Part shown: piece by piece, positions 45,101 through 58,100 of the stretch
How positions within the stretch are numbered: the first letter of the stretch is position 1
Layout of the letters: the number at the start of each line of letters is the position of its first letter
DNA from: Undaria pinnatifida
Taxonomy: Eukaryota; Sar; Phaeophyceae; Laminariales; Alariaceae
Assembly (NCBI GenBank): GCA_012845835.1
Contig: JABAKD010000010.1
Location: 6,438,288-6,502,287, forward strand
Direction of reading: 5' to 3'
Length of the DNA: 64,000 nucleotides
Notes under the pieces: model-generated
What the model was told of the DNA's origin: nothing
Database searches by the model: none
What the model saw: only the letters and a program-made list of their open reading frames with translations
Translations under genes and position numbers: made by a program

Positions 45101-48100
45101 CGGAACATGCAAGGGCAAGCGGTTGCGCATCGGTATACATACGTATCAGCTACTCCTGGCAGAACAATTTCTCGCAGTGAGGCAGAGAGAGACCAACGGC
45201 CGGTGACGTGAGCGTGAAAAAAAAAAAAAACGTACCAGACCCAACATAAGTTCCAATAAAATAAAATAAAATGTTCCTTCTTCTCACGCTTGGCGAAAGC
45301 ATCCCCAACATGAAACCCGTTTAGGCCTCCAAAAAAGAAAAAAATGCCAAAAAAATAAATGGCGATTACAGCAGCATAACCCAAAACGAACAACGCAACC
45401 TGCCGGGGGCAAGGGTGCGCATGCGAACTGCAGTGCAATGAGCCGTGCCACACTCGCGCCGCAAAGTGGTCTGCTGCCCGTACGGGGCCGCACGCTCTTC
45501 AGAATCGCTTCACAAGGTCTAGGTTTCGCCCTTGACGTTATATTTTTAATCGCTCACATCAAAAACGGCTATTACTAAAACGAACATAGAAACCCTGTTA
45601 TACGACTCCAAACCAAGTATACACAAACGCTAAACAGTATTTCCTCCCAAAACGTGGGCGCGATTCTATGAATGTTTAGTAATAGCAGCGAGCGACACGC
45701 CCTATTCTACAATAGTCCCAGGAAAACATTGCATTTCCCAAAACTTGTTTTACACACACAGTCTCAGGAAAATAGAGCCCATCCCAAAACTTGTCTTCTC
45801 TACAACAGTCCCTGGGAAAATAGAGCCCATCCCAAAACGTGTGTTAAACAATAGTCCTAGGAAAATAGAGCCCATACTAATACGTTGTTATACAATAGTC
45901 CCAGAAAAATAGAGTCCATCCCAAAACTTGTACGAAAAGCTTTGTACACACCGGGCACGTCAACGGAGGCGGACGGGAGAGACGCGTCCACGTCTACCGA
46001 AGGCGCAGCGACGTCCACGTCCACGCCGCCCACAGACGGCACCGAAACGTCTCCAGAAACATCAGGCATCGTCCCGGTCACCGCGGGCGCAGAGATACTG
46101 GCATCCGGCATCTGAGAGGCAGGCAAACCAACAATGATTTGGGAAGCGAACAACAAAGAACACTGTCACGCAAATACAACATATGAACGTGAGCAAACAA
46201 ATGACAACAACAAACAAGCGACCTGCAACAAATATTTACGGATATTAGACTAACATAATAATTTTTCCGTCTTCGGGCACACAAAGTCGTTACACCCTTA
46301 CGGAAATACACCATACCAGTCAGCACACATCAACAAAAAAATATCGCTGCATAACTACCGTCATCCACATCAACTCAATTAGCCATCAACGCAACGTATA
46401 CCGTCACATCGTTACCGTATGAAAAACATAGCTACACCACCCCTAGGCTTAAGCTTATATAAGTCATGAACCTGCCCAAGGTGTTGTACACACACCTTGA
46501 TCCCACCCCTTACGACTTTCGGGCTAGGTTAGGGCTTAGGCTTCTGGTCAGGTTGGGGCCCGTTACCAGGTATATCGGTATACCGCTAGTAGAATATTTA
46601 TCAGGGGTGCATGGCTTTATACACACCCCTAGGGGTGCATATATATTGCGTCGCTGTCCCGTTACTGCAATACCCACCAACGTAAAAAATATCAATCCAT
46701 CGCAATTATCGTACCGACATATGTACATAATGACACGTACATAATGACACCCATCAACGTCAAATGTCCAGCAATCGCACAGAACCCCGAACACCGACCT
46801 CGCGAATTTACCGAGGCTCTTCAAAAGTTCATCCATCAAAAGTAAAAAAATGAAGAAAAAAAAAAGGACACGTCGCAAGCAAGGATTAGGATTTTCACCG
46901 ATCAGGTGGCTTAGATACACAGGCCACAGGCCAAGTTGAGACCACCCCGACCAGCCAATTAAAGGACCAACAACTCCGGGGCGCTCCAACATACAACACA
47001 GCGACGGCGGTGATACGATAACTCACGTCGATGCCAGGCTTGCTGGACTTCTTCTTGAGGAATTTGCCGAACAAGCCCTTCTTGGGCGCCTTGACGTCTA
47101 CCGACGGCACGTCAGGGACAGACACGCTAGCGTCCACGTCAGCCGACGGCATGTCAGGGGCAGACACCTTCACGTCCACATCTCCCGAAGGCACGTCAGG
47201 GGCAGACAGGCTCACGTCCGGGATCTGGCGAGCAACGGGCATCGTGGGTACAAGTTCAAGCAGGACACGCAATCGAAGCGAAAGACAACAGCGGCTCACC
47301 ACCAATATACACTAAAAACAGTCCCTGGTAGATACATCAGTATTAGTACCTGGAATATATTACAATGCCTGATAAACATGATACTTGATACTACAGAAGT
47401 AACAGTATCTTCGCCCGTGGCGCTAGAGGTTTGGTGTAAAGGTTGCGCAATAGTCAAGCTGTTAGGCAATTATTACTTCCGGATTTAAGGACATTTACAA
47501 GTGGGAGGACAACGCGAAACTAAATATTATCTAAAACAGTGGGTTAGTTGAGCAATAATTATTGGGATTCGGGCAGACGATTTCGACTGGACAATGGCGT
47601 CGGCCTTCTCTGCACCTGTGGCGGAACTTCCAGCTACTTCCAACAGCAAAACGCAAAATCCAACAAACCTACAGCGACACAACCTCAATCTTAAACCTGT
47701 TCCACGCGACAAAACGCAACCATATATTGGGCGGGGCTCAATTTTTTACGTTGTTGTTGTTGTTGTTGTCCTCACACTAACTCGAATAAACAAGTCCAAG
47801 GCCACAGGAGAGGCTTCATTACGTGGGGAGGCGTGTATCCTACACTAATGCCAGTTTTTCAAAAAGGGTTTCCTTGTGTTGGGAGCAAAACTCAGGAAAA
47901 AACACTAATCTCCGATTTCGTGCGGTGCCGTCGCGTACTACTGTATTTGATAGCACCTGTGGCAGGACTTTCCACGGACCATTCCACGTACTCCAAAAGC
48001 AATATACGCAGTAGCAAAACCGCAAAGTATCATAGCACGGTCATCTCAAGATCACCAAACCAAAAAAGGACCAAGCACGCACACACGAACACACACACCT

Positions 48101-49101
48101 CCCCTTCCGGCTTATCAGCCTTGCCCGACAGGCCAAGACCGACCGCGGCAGCACCGACAGCCGCAGTCACGCCCGCAGCCAGTCCCGCGCCGAGAGATAC
48201 GCCACCACCCTCAGTATCCACATCAGGCCCGGTCAGCTTGACATCACCAGATGGCAGATCGCCGGAGATAGCTCCCCCAACAGACGGCACATCGAGGTCA
48301 CCTGATACCCCACACGGTCAAACCACGTCCCCGCGTGAGCACCGACAGACGGGCACACGAAAAAGGTCAAATATGGTGGAATTTTGTTCGGGAAAATCTG
48401 ATTTAAAAAATGTGCGGACCACTTCAAAAAGTCGTGGTCTTTTTTTTACACAACTGCTGTTTAAAATATACCTGGTATTATTTTCGGGCTTTTTCTTATA
48501 TCATCTGTGGGTTGACAACGCCGTCAAGGCTACTGCAGCGGCCTCGGTAAGGAAATTTAACTACCTATAGTAGCTGTATCATTGGCGTCGAAGGCAACAT
48601 CATCTCAGTTCGAGATTCGAACCTTGTCTTGCCTTCACGATCCGCCAATTCTCGAAAAAAAAAATACGGCAAGATGATGCGGGTGTGCAGGAATCAAACG
48701 GAGGAACGTTTCCGTTCGAATCCTCCGAACCGCCATCATTTAACGCGTTTTTCCTTCCTGGACATCGACCGTAGCTACGCTAGGGGGGATATTACCACCA
48801 CTTTTTCTACCTTAGGCCACTCAAAACGAGCATAAAAATGCATATCTTGTTGGCGCGGCATAAGAAACTACATGGCGGCGATTTGTCGTGAATCCTACCA
48901 GCACATTTAATACATGTCGTGAATCCTAAAAACACACGTCGTGAACTCAAAACGAACAGAAAGCGGTAGACACTATTACGAGTGGCTCTAAGTCGCTGAA
49001 CAAGGAAGCCCGAAACGTGACAAAATTACCGTAGCCTCGCTCCATGGCAAGACAGCTCGGACAAGGCAGGTTATGCTTCGGACTGAGGCGACTTTGTCTT
49101 C

Positions 49102-49132
<31 letters not shown>

Positions 49133-52100
49133 GCAGCAGCACTAGGGTTCGTTGTATGTTTTCGGCTCAACCGATGTGGCGGGCGATAAAAAAAAGGCAG
49201 GTTACTTACCGTTGGCAGTCAAAGAAGTGTTACACAAAGTTTGCAACGATGACCTTCGACCACAACATCAACCTCACATCAGTACCTGAGGTGTCTAAAC
49301 AAACAAACAAAAAAAGCAGGTTATACCAGGTATCATACATATCTGGACGGAAATATAAGGACCGTATAGGTATATGCATGTCCAGAGTAATATACCACTG
49401 GCAGACGGTCCTCTCAGTCGTCGTGCGGTTCACATTTCCATGTCGGTGACGAAATGGCTCGAAATCATCATCATGGTTGTGAAACACCGAAAGAGCCTAC
49501 ACTCTGACCCACGATCCTAACTTGCCAAAATTGGAAGCTGTGGCCAAAGCTAAAGAGCAAATAATGGCGTCAGCTGTGCGTTCACGTCGAGGCTGGCCAA
49601 CATATACACAGCAGTTAGCAGTGCTTCAGGTTAGACAGGGACAGTTTCAATCACACCGTCACCAACCGCTTCGCAAAAAACACAAAACACCGACGAGATT
49701 TGCAGATAGGTTGTTGTTGTTGTCGACGTTCTCACATCAACTCACTGCCACAATCCAGTCCGTGGTCACAAGACAGGAAAGCTCCAATACTCTCCAATTC
49801 CTCACAAGAGGGCCAACAAGACCCGCAGGCCAGACCAAAATACACAATAACGATAAAAAACACTTGCTCGGCAGCCTTCCTCACCAGAAACGCCAAGGGA
49901 CGTCGACGCGGACGGCAGCCCCACGTCCACAGAGGGTACATCCACGTCTACAGAGGGCGCAGAGGCCGACACGTCACCGACTCCCCCCTGACAATCGTTG
50001 GAGCGTTGCAGGCAAGCAAAAATTGGAAAACGCAAAATTTCAAGACAAGAAAATTGTGGAATAGTACACAACCATTAGCAGGGGCTCGGGGGAGTACGAA
50101 GGACACTAAGGCAGCCAATCAGAAGTGGTGAGCGCTACGTGCAAACGCACGCTACGATAAAAAAGGATGAGGCGACGGTTTCCGAAGGATTTCTCACCCA
50201 AAACAAACCGTAACCGTTTCGAGACCCCTGATGTATATCGACCAAAAGCACGAAATTGAAGAGGCAACTTATCAACCGCCTACAAAAGGAAAAGTGCGCA
50301 TATCGTGCACCTGGCAGCGCTCCTAGAGTTGTGCTTCGGGGCCCATCTACCACTACCCAAGCAACGTGAGCCGATTCGTGCAGCCGATACCGCAATATCG
50401 ACGTATTTTTTTTATATCCCCCCTCTTAAGGCCCAAGAGGGTTGACACTCGGCCATAGATGAATGGAACCAGGGCACTACGTGCTAAAGTACGGTACGCG
50501 TCCCCTAGTAAGACAGTGAGTAGTGTGCTAGAGCAATATGACCGCTTTATTGGGGGGAGTCACCGTACTCATTCCAGTTTATGAGCACATTTCCCAATCG
50601 CGCCAAGCAACTTTTACCGCCTTATGTGGGGATACCGCCCCTGATCAGACCGCCTCATTGGGGAACACATTTCCCCTCTCAAGACCCAATGGGGTTGCAA
50701 CCCTTTTGCGACCCATTCATACAGACCAAAAAGCAACGAGCGCGACAAAATCAAACGTCTAGGAAAAACTTGAGGCAATCCGAGTATCGTCCCGCCTCAC
50801 GCTTGCCTCACCGCTTCCTGCGATGCAGTTCGAATGCATCTCCTACACCACCTGCTCGGATTGCTTCATGTGGCCGATGCGGCAATCGGCAGTTTTATTC
50901 GTCAATAGGTTTCGCGTCTCAAGTCTCAAAGGGGGTGGACACTCGGCTGTGCATGAACGGAACCAGGGTACTACGCACCAGAGTGGTCTAATACGCGGGA
51001 ACAAAGTAAATCGGACCAGATATGGTACGTAAATGGCCAAAACAGGGAAATAAATACCGGTCGTAAATAGGACCAAACACGGTGACTAAAAACAGGAAAA
51101 TGTATACCAGGTAGGTGTTTTATGTACACCGTGGCAAAAATTAACATGACTTACCGAAGGAAGCGACAGGTCACCGCCAACGGACGGCAGAGACGCTTCT
51201 CCAGATACACCTGGCAACAAAACGTCGGGGGGCAGCCAAGGACCACGGACAAGTCTGCTAAGGTAACCCGTCGGTGTGGGCAAAACGTCACCTAACCAAG
51301 CCAAAAGAATCGTTCAAGTGACCTTTAAAAACCGTTTCAATTTGACGGGGGCGACACGTTCCTCCTCTTCGCACCACACCTATATCACGGACACTAGGGT
51401 GTGCCATGTACCAACTTTGGCTGGGTAGGAGTTGGGTAGGGAAAAAAAATGTAGTATTGAAACCGTATAAGGTTACAACTCAAGGCCAACTCAACCCACA
51501 AAAAATCCGCCAAAAAAATGTTACAAGTTAGAAATATGTTTTCCCACCCTTGTTAGAACTTTCAACCTACTGTAGCATTTTTCAGGGTTGGTTGCCCTGT
51601 GGCCATGACGTTCGTCGGTTTCAACATTTTTATCCTCTTTTTTTTTTCCAACCCAAACCGAATACGGAAATCACACACTCTACGATGCCGACGATTCCGA
51701 AAGGTCAACTCCATCAACTCTACAAGCACTACCCCTGCTCGCAAGCAAAACAAGAAGGGATGTCAGCGATTTAAAAGGCCAACTAGACCAACTCTCGTAT
51801 GTACGAGTACACAATCCCCACCCCTCGCAACAACAACGAAGGCAGGCAGGTCCAGTAGGGCAAACCCAAAACCGACTTGCGGGTGTAGGCTCTCACCGGG
51901 CACATCTAGGGACGCCGAAGCGGACGGTACGTCCACGCCCACAGAAGGCACAGCGCCTTCCGCATCGATACCTCCGCTCACGTCAGGCACGGACGCCGAC
52001 ACGTCAGGGACCCCGACCTGACGAATGTCGGCACATTACAAGCAAAGAAAAAAAATGTGATGAGAGATGCTGTTTTGTCACCTCTATCAGTGGCTCGCGA

Positions 52101-55100
52101 AAATCGGCGAGTTGGTCGAAAGGAGGCCGTTGTACGTGAACATTTACAGGTTGTAGACTATGATGCACAGGTACGGTGTGCGTGACTTCCATCGGCCGTT
52201 CGGGCTTGCAGAGCTCCAAGTTGTCGAGAAATAACACAATGTAGCCATTCGCCACTGTGCCTTAGCGACAGCAGTTACGCACACACACACAAATATAAAC
52301 GAGATAAAGCATAGAGATATATACACTTCAACTTGAGGCATTCTACAACAAAGAGTGGGAATGTGTCCGAAAAAACGAAACAGGTCAACTTCACGCATTC
52401 TACAACAAATATAATGAGAATATTTTTGGGGTGAGAAACGGCACAACTACAAGCTATATATACACGATATACGGTTGAGGCCTACACATTCAGTGAAGCA
52501 CGACAAACGTGACCGTCAGCATCCACCTGAGAGGCGGACAGGTCTCCACTCACAGACGGCACAGACGCTTCTCCGGAGACACCGGGCAGCGACACGTCGG
52601 GGGCAGCCACGGATACGTCTCCCGACATATCGGGTACGTCGACAGAGGCATCAACATCCGGGACCTGAAGCAACGCACAGCAAAGCACAGCAAATCACAG
52701 CAAAGCACAGCAAATCACAGCAAAGCACAGCAAATCACAGCAAAGCACAACAGGGCACAGCAAAGCACAACAGAGCACAGCAAAGCACAACAGAGCACAG
52801 CAAAGCACAACAACGTGAACGCGAAGCAGTCTCGTCGATTCTAAAAAAACAGTTTGCAAGGCGAAAACAAGTACTCTCATCGATAGAACAGCTACAACAC
52901 AAATACCCTTATACCTTTAACAACTGCGGTCATATTGCGGAGTGGATTGGAACCTTCCACAAAAGGTATCAAAAGCATTAAATGCGTGTAAAAGTAGTGT
53001 AAAAGTAGTACCGAAAAAAACTCCCAACTCTGAAGTCCAAAAGCATTGTCCCCAAGAACGTCGATGAAGTTGTAAACAGGTAACAAGAACTGAGCACGAT
53101 ATATGATACGTTCACCCTCGCCACAATAAAACAATAATGGAAAGCAAACGAAATCCAGAAACAAAAACAACCACGTTTCTACACACGTTGATTAGAATAC
53201 TAAGAAAAAAAAAATAATTAAAAAAACTGCAAAAAAGTTAAGCGCCAAAAATGCACCAACTAAAAATAGACATGGTCCCAAAATAAAAGCTCCCGAGGAC
53301 TGCCGCTCACCTCCATCTTCCCCTTGCCCGAGCCGAAAATACTGCCGAACATGCTCTTCTTGGGCTTCTTCACATCCACGGTCGGCATGTCCACGTCGCC
53401 GGACACAGACGGAACGGAGACGTCCACCTCTCCAGAGGGCAACGACCCGCTCGCGTCCAGGCTAGCAGAAGGCAGCTCGCCAGAGATGTCTCCCCCGACA
53501 GACGGCACGTCAGGGCCCTTGCCGGACAGGTCCACAGACGGCATGTTCACCGAAGCAGACGGCATGTCGGGACCCTTGCCAGTCAGGTCCCCGGACGGCA
53601 TGTCCACGGAGCCAGACGGCATGTCCACGGAGCCAGACGGCATGTCGACGGATGCATCAAGGACACCCTCTACGCCTGAGAAAAGCCAGGGATCAACTAA
53701 GAGTCAAAAATATAGAAAAATAAGAGCACAGTCCCGATGTGAGCCAATTCCACACAAATTCCACTCCCACCGACTGGAAATAAACACCACAGGCAAGGGA
53801 TTGCACCGGTTACTCGTGCGCTAGCTGCACATCTACACAAACACGAGAATACGAATTCTGATCAATCTATTAACACACGGGGGCACGAGGTGCGAGTACA
53901 TGTCCGCGTCACTTGAGGTTCTCCTGTAATGTAATTTCATACACGAACAAACTTTCCCAACACAGAGCGTACGCCGGGCATGAAGCATGTTCACGTGGCC
54001 AAAGGACAACACAACAATAATCCAAAACCCTACCAATAATAATTTGCACTCACCCGGCAAGTCCAAGGAGGCCGACGGGGCAGAGGCGCCCACGTCTACC
54101 GAAGGAGCATCGACATCCACATCTACGCCGCCTACAGACGGCAACGACACGTCCCCAGAAACCTCAGGCACCGACCCACCGATGTCGGGGGCAGAGATAC
54201 TGGCATCCGGCAGCTGCGACAAGCACGTTCGACAAATCCAGAAACGACGAAGAAGGCACAGGGAAAAGAAAAACGACACCAAAAGGTTAAAACGAATCTG
54301 ACCAAAACAGTGCTTGAGCAATGAAGAGCTCGACCATAAGCACGCCGACATACAAGACAAATGAGACGGTACGAATTGTACCTGTCGGTAGTGCTACCAA
54401 CTCGCGAAGCAAGATGCTTTTCACTGTCGACAACCTGGGTACGCTCGTGAAAGGCACAATAGCACTAAAATATCCCTTCACTGCATTAGCTTCGACTTCA
54501 CGCTGGGCAGTTGACGGATTCTGAGCACAAAGATTGATGATATGTTCATGATTCCACTCAAAACGTTCGGTAACACGGAAGGCAAAGGCCCAGCATGCGC
54601 TTGTCACTCACGTCGATGCCAGGCTTGCTCGATTTCTTCTTGAGGAATTTGCCGAAAATGCTCTTCTTGGGCGCCTTGACGTCTACCGACGTCACGTCAG
54701 GGACAGACACGCTCGCGTCCACGTCAGCCGATGGCATGTCAGGGGCCGACACCTTCACGTCCACATCTCCCGAAGGCATGTCAGCAGACACGCTCACGTC
54801 AGGGACCTGGCAGCAATGGGCATCGCGTGCACAAGGTCGAGGCGAGAAAATAAATAACACCAACAACACAAAACACGCGCGCGTGCCCGAAGAAACGGAA
54901 AAAAAAGACTGCCACCCGGCGCAGGACTCACCATAAACCTCATCGGCAGAAAACACACAATTGAACCATTACCAGGGTGGTGTTTAAAGCAGCGTAGTAT
55001 TAACAACGTAAGCGACACACTTCCATCTCTGAACCGTAACCCGACAAAGCTAACGCACGAACACGCAAACACAAACGCACACTCACCTCTCCTTCCGGCT

Positions 55101-58100
55101 TGTCAGCCTTGCCCGAAAGACCAAGGCCGGCCGCCACAGCACCGACAGCCGCCGTGGCGCCCGCAGCCAGTCCTGCCCCGAGGGATACGCCACCGCCCTC
55201 ACCATCCACGTCAGGCCCGGTCAGCTTCGCGTCAACGGAGGGCACATCGCCTGAGATCTCCCCACCAACAGACGGCATGTCAGGAGTCTCGCCGGACAAG
55301 TCTGCAGACGGCACGTCCACGGATGCAGACGGCATGTCCACAGAGCCAGACGGCACGGAAACGTTCACATCTCCCGAAGGCAGTGACCCGCTCGCGTCCA
55401 GGCTAGCGGAAGGAAGCTTTCCTGACACGTCCCCGCCGATGGAAGGCACGTCAGGAGCCTTGCCGGACAGGTCCACAGACGGCATGTCCACAGAGCTAGA
55501 CGGCACGTCCACTGAGCCTGACGGCATCTCCATCTTGGCATCGACGCCACCCTTCACGTCTGGGAATGCAAGAGGATGTTCAATAATGAACGAGCTACGA
55601 TAAGAGCGCAGTCGCGATGTGAGCCAAGGTCGTAACAACACAATTGCCATGCGTTCAAAAACATATTTTATAACTAATTTGCAAGGACGACAGCCGTGAG
55701 TTCGACGAATTTCAGGTCAATACTCATCTTTGCAAGTTGCGTTGTTGGTACTATGTTCTGTCCTTCAGATATCCGTCTCGAAAATCAAACACGGGCGGCG
55801 CCAACAAGCGATTATCGCGAAAATGCGGCGGTGCTGCACAACAAGTTGACTTCACGAGTGACTTGAACTGCACGAACACATGGATGTGCTGGATGTCGAT
55901 GGCTATATACAAAGAACGGTTTTGATGTGATGAAGAACATGCGCACACAAAACAAAACACACCAGGTACCAAAAATCACCGCATTATTGCCGGTCGGTAG
56001 TCGAGGCAAGACGTCAGGATATTGCTTTTTAGCCCCACTGGAACTGCAACCATGCCGTGGGTACGAACTACTTTAAATAAGTGCGGAATAATTGTGTCAA
56101 AGAGCAAAACAGTAAAAGCGTTCATTAATTCCGTTGGGGCTTCACAGGGAAGAATGGACGAATAAAAATGACGGTTACAGCATCGCCTACACGACGCAAA
56201 GCGGGCTGCTGGCTTAGGGGGTGTTTAATTTACGTTACTAATAACTAGCGGAGTACAATCTAAGGAGGAGCACGACGCGCATGTAGCATGGCATGGGCTA
56301 TCGCACACTACGCGCTGCTACGATGAAAATACCGCATTCCTCATTTTTTTTTTCGCTTGGCATGGGGACCCACGAGGATTTGAAGAGTCGCTGGTTGACA
56401 GAACCACCACACCGAAAGGACCAAATAAATAAACCAACCACTTTTGTTTTGCACTCACCGGGCACGTCGACGGAGGCGGACGGGAGAGACGCGTCCACAT
56501 CTACTGAAGGCGCAGCGACGTCCACATCCACGCCTCCCACAGATGGCACCGAAACGTCCCCAGACACGTCAGGCATCGTCCCGGTCACCGCGGGCACCGA
56601 GATACTGGCATCCGGCACCTGAAGTAGGCAAGAGTCGACGATTCGGGTGAAAGCATCAAGGAACAATGTCAGCAAACAAAGCATATAATCTAACAAAACC
56701 AAAACGTTTACACATCAAGTTGAGCAAGAAAATAACAAATAACAAGATAACTGAGCTACCAAACAAAAGAAATAACCATAATGTGTCTATGCAATTGAAC
56801 TTTCAACCAACATCAAGCATAACTAGCAGTTGCCCGCCTTGTTCAAGTAGCTCTCAAATTGACTCACTGCCATAATATAGTCCATGGCCAAAAAATTAAG
56901 CAGCACCAGACACGGTAGTGGCTCCTCTACACCGCCGGTATGTGCCAGCCAGAGACGCCGGCACTATAGCGGCAACCGGCACTACTGCGCATGCTGACAC
57001 TACTGGTTGTTCCCACCCGTGCCAAGCGGTTCCACCGGCACTGAAGCGGGCAACTGGCACTACTCAACCGGCTCTACAGAGGGACAACTACTGTACTGCA
57101 CAAACCATACCCTCAGTATCGCGCTTACAACATAGAAGGCGACTACCGCTCACGTCAACGCTAGCCTTGCCCGACTTCTTCTTGAGAAACCCGAACAAGC
57201 TCTTCTTGGGCGACTTGATGTCTACCGACGGCACGTCAGGGACAGACACGCTAGCGTCCACGTCAGCCGACGGCATGTCAGGGGCAGACACCTTCACGTC
57301 CACATCTCCCGACGGCATGTCAGGGGCAGACACCTTCACGTCCGGCATCTGGCAGCGGGCATCGCGGGTGCAAGTTCAAGCACAACAAACGGACATGAGC
57401 TTTCTTATAAATACTGCAACAACAAAAATACATAAAACACGATTGTCAGCACCAAAAGTCATCCATCGTTTAACCACGGCCGGATTCTCCTCGAACCTCA
57501 ACAGCAAACTATATTAAAAAAAATGAAAATACACTTTAGCTGTGAGATCGAAGACTTCGTCGAAACTCATCTTTGCAAGCTGTGTGTGATACTCCGATCG
57601 CGCGCATTACGAGTTGTGTGTCCTCATTAAGGATATAGGTCGGTGACTCCCCTTACAACTACAGTGTAGCCATCAGAGTCAACAGGGTGATTTTAGTCAG
57701 TCTGTGCGCGGAAACTATAAAACCCTTTTCTGAGGGGGACAAACTATATAGAACACAATTATAATATACCTACACACGTGATACTACACCACGATGAACA
57801 AAATATTGCACGCCCCTACGACCGTGTCCAAAGTCCCCCCCCCAATAAAACAAAACACACACACGCACGCACGCACCTCTCCTTCCGGCTTGTCAGCTTT
57901 GCCCGACAGGCCAAGGCCGACCGCCACAGCACCGACAGCCGCCGTGGCGCCCGCAGCCAGTCCTGCCCCGAGAGACACGCCACCGCCCTCAACGTCCACA
58001 TCAGGCCCGGTCAGCTTCGCGTCAACGGACGGCAGATCGCCAGAGACCTCCCCGCCAACAGACGACATGTCAGGAGCCTTGCCAGCCAGGTTCACAGACG

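Noticed and set aside
48700-48760. TTCGAATCC-like words that could belong to a tRNA gene
   Set aside because: No acceptor stem or anticodon arm could be folded around them by eye.
54287-54607. Minus-strand open frame of 106 codons in intron 9
   Set aside because: Not in module composition, no motif, and overlaps the donor of exon 9; consistent with chance.
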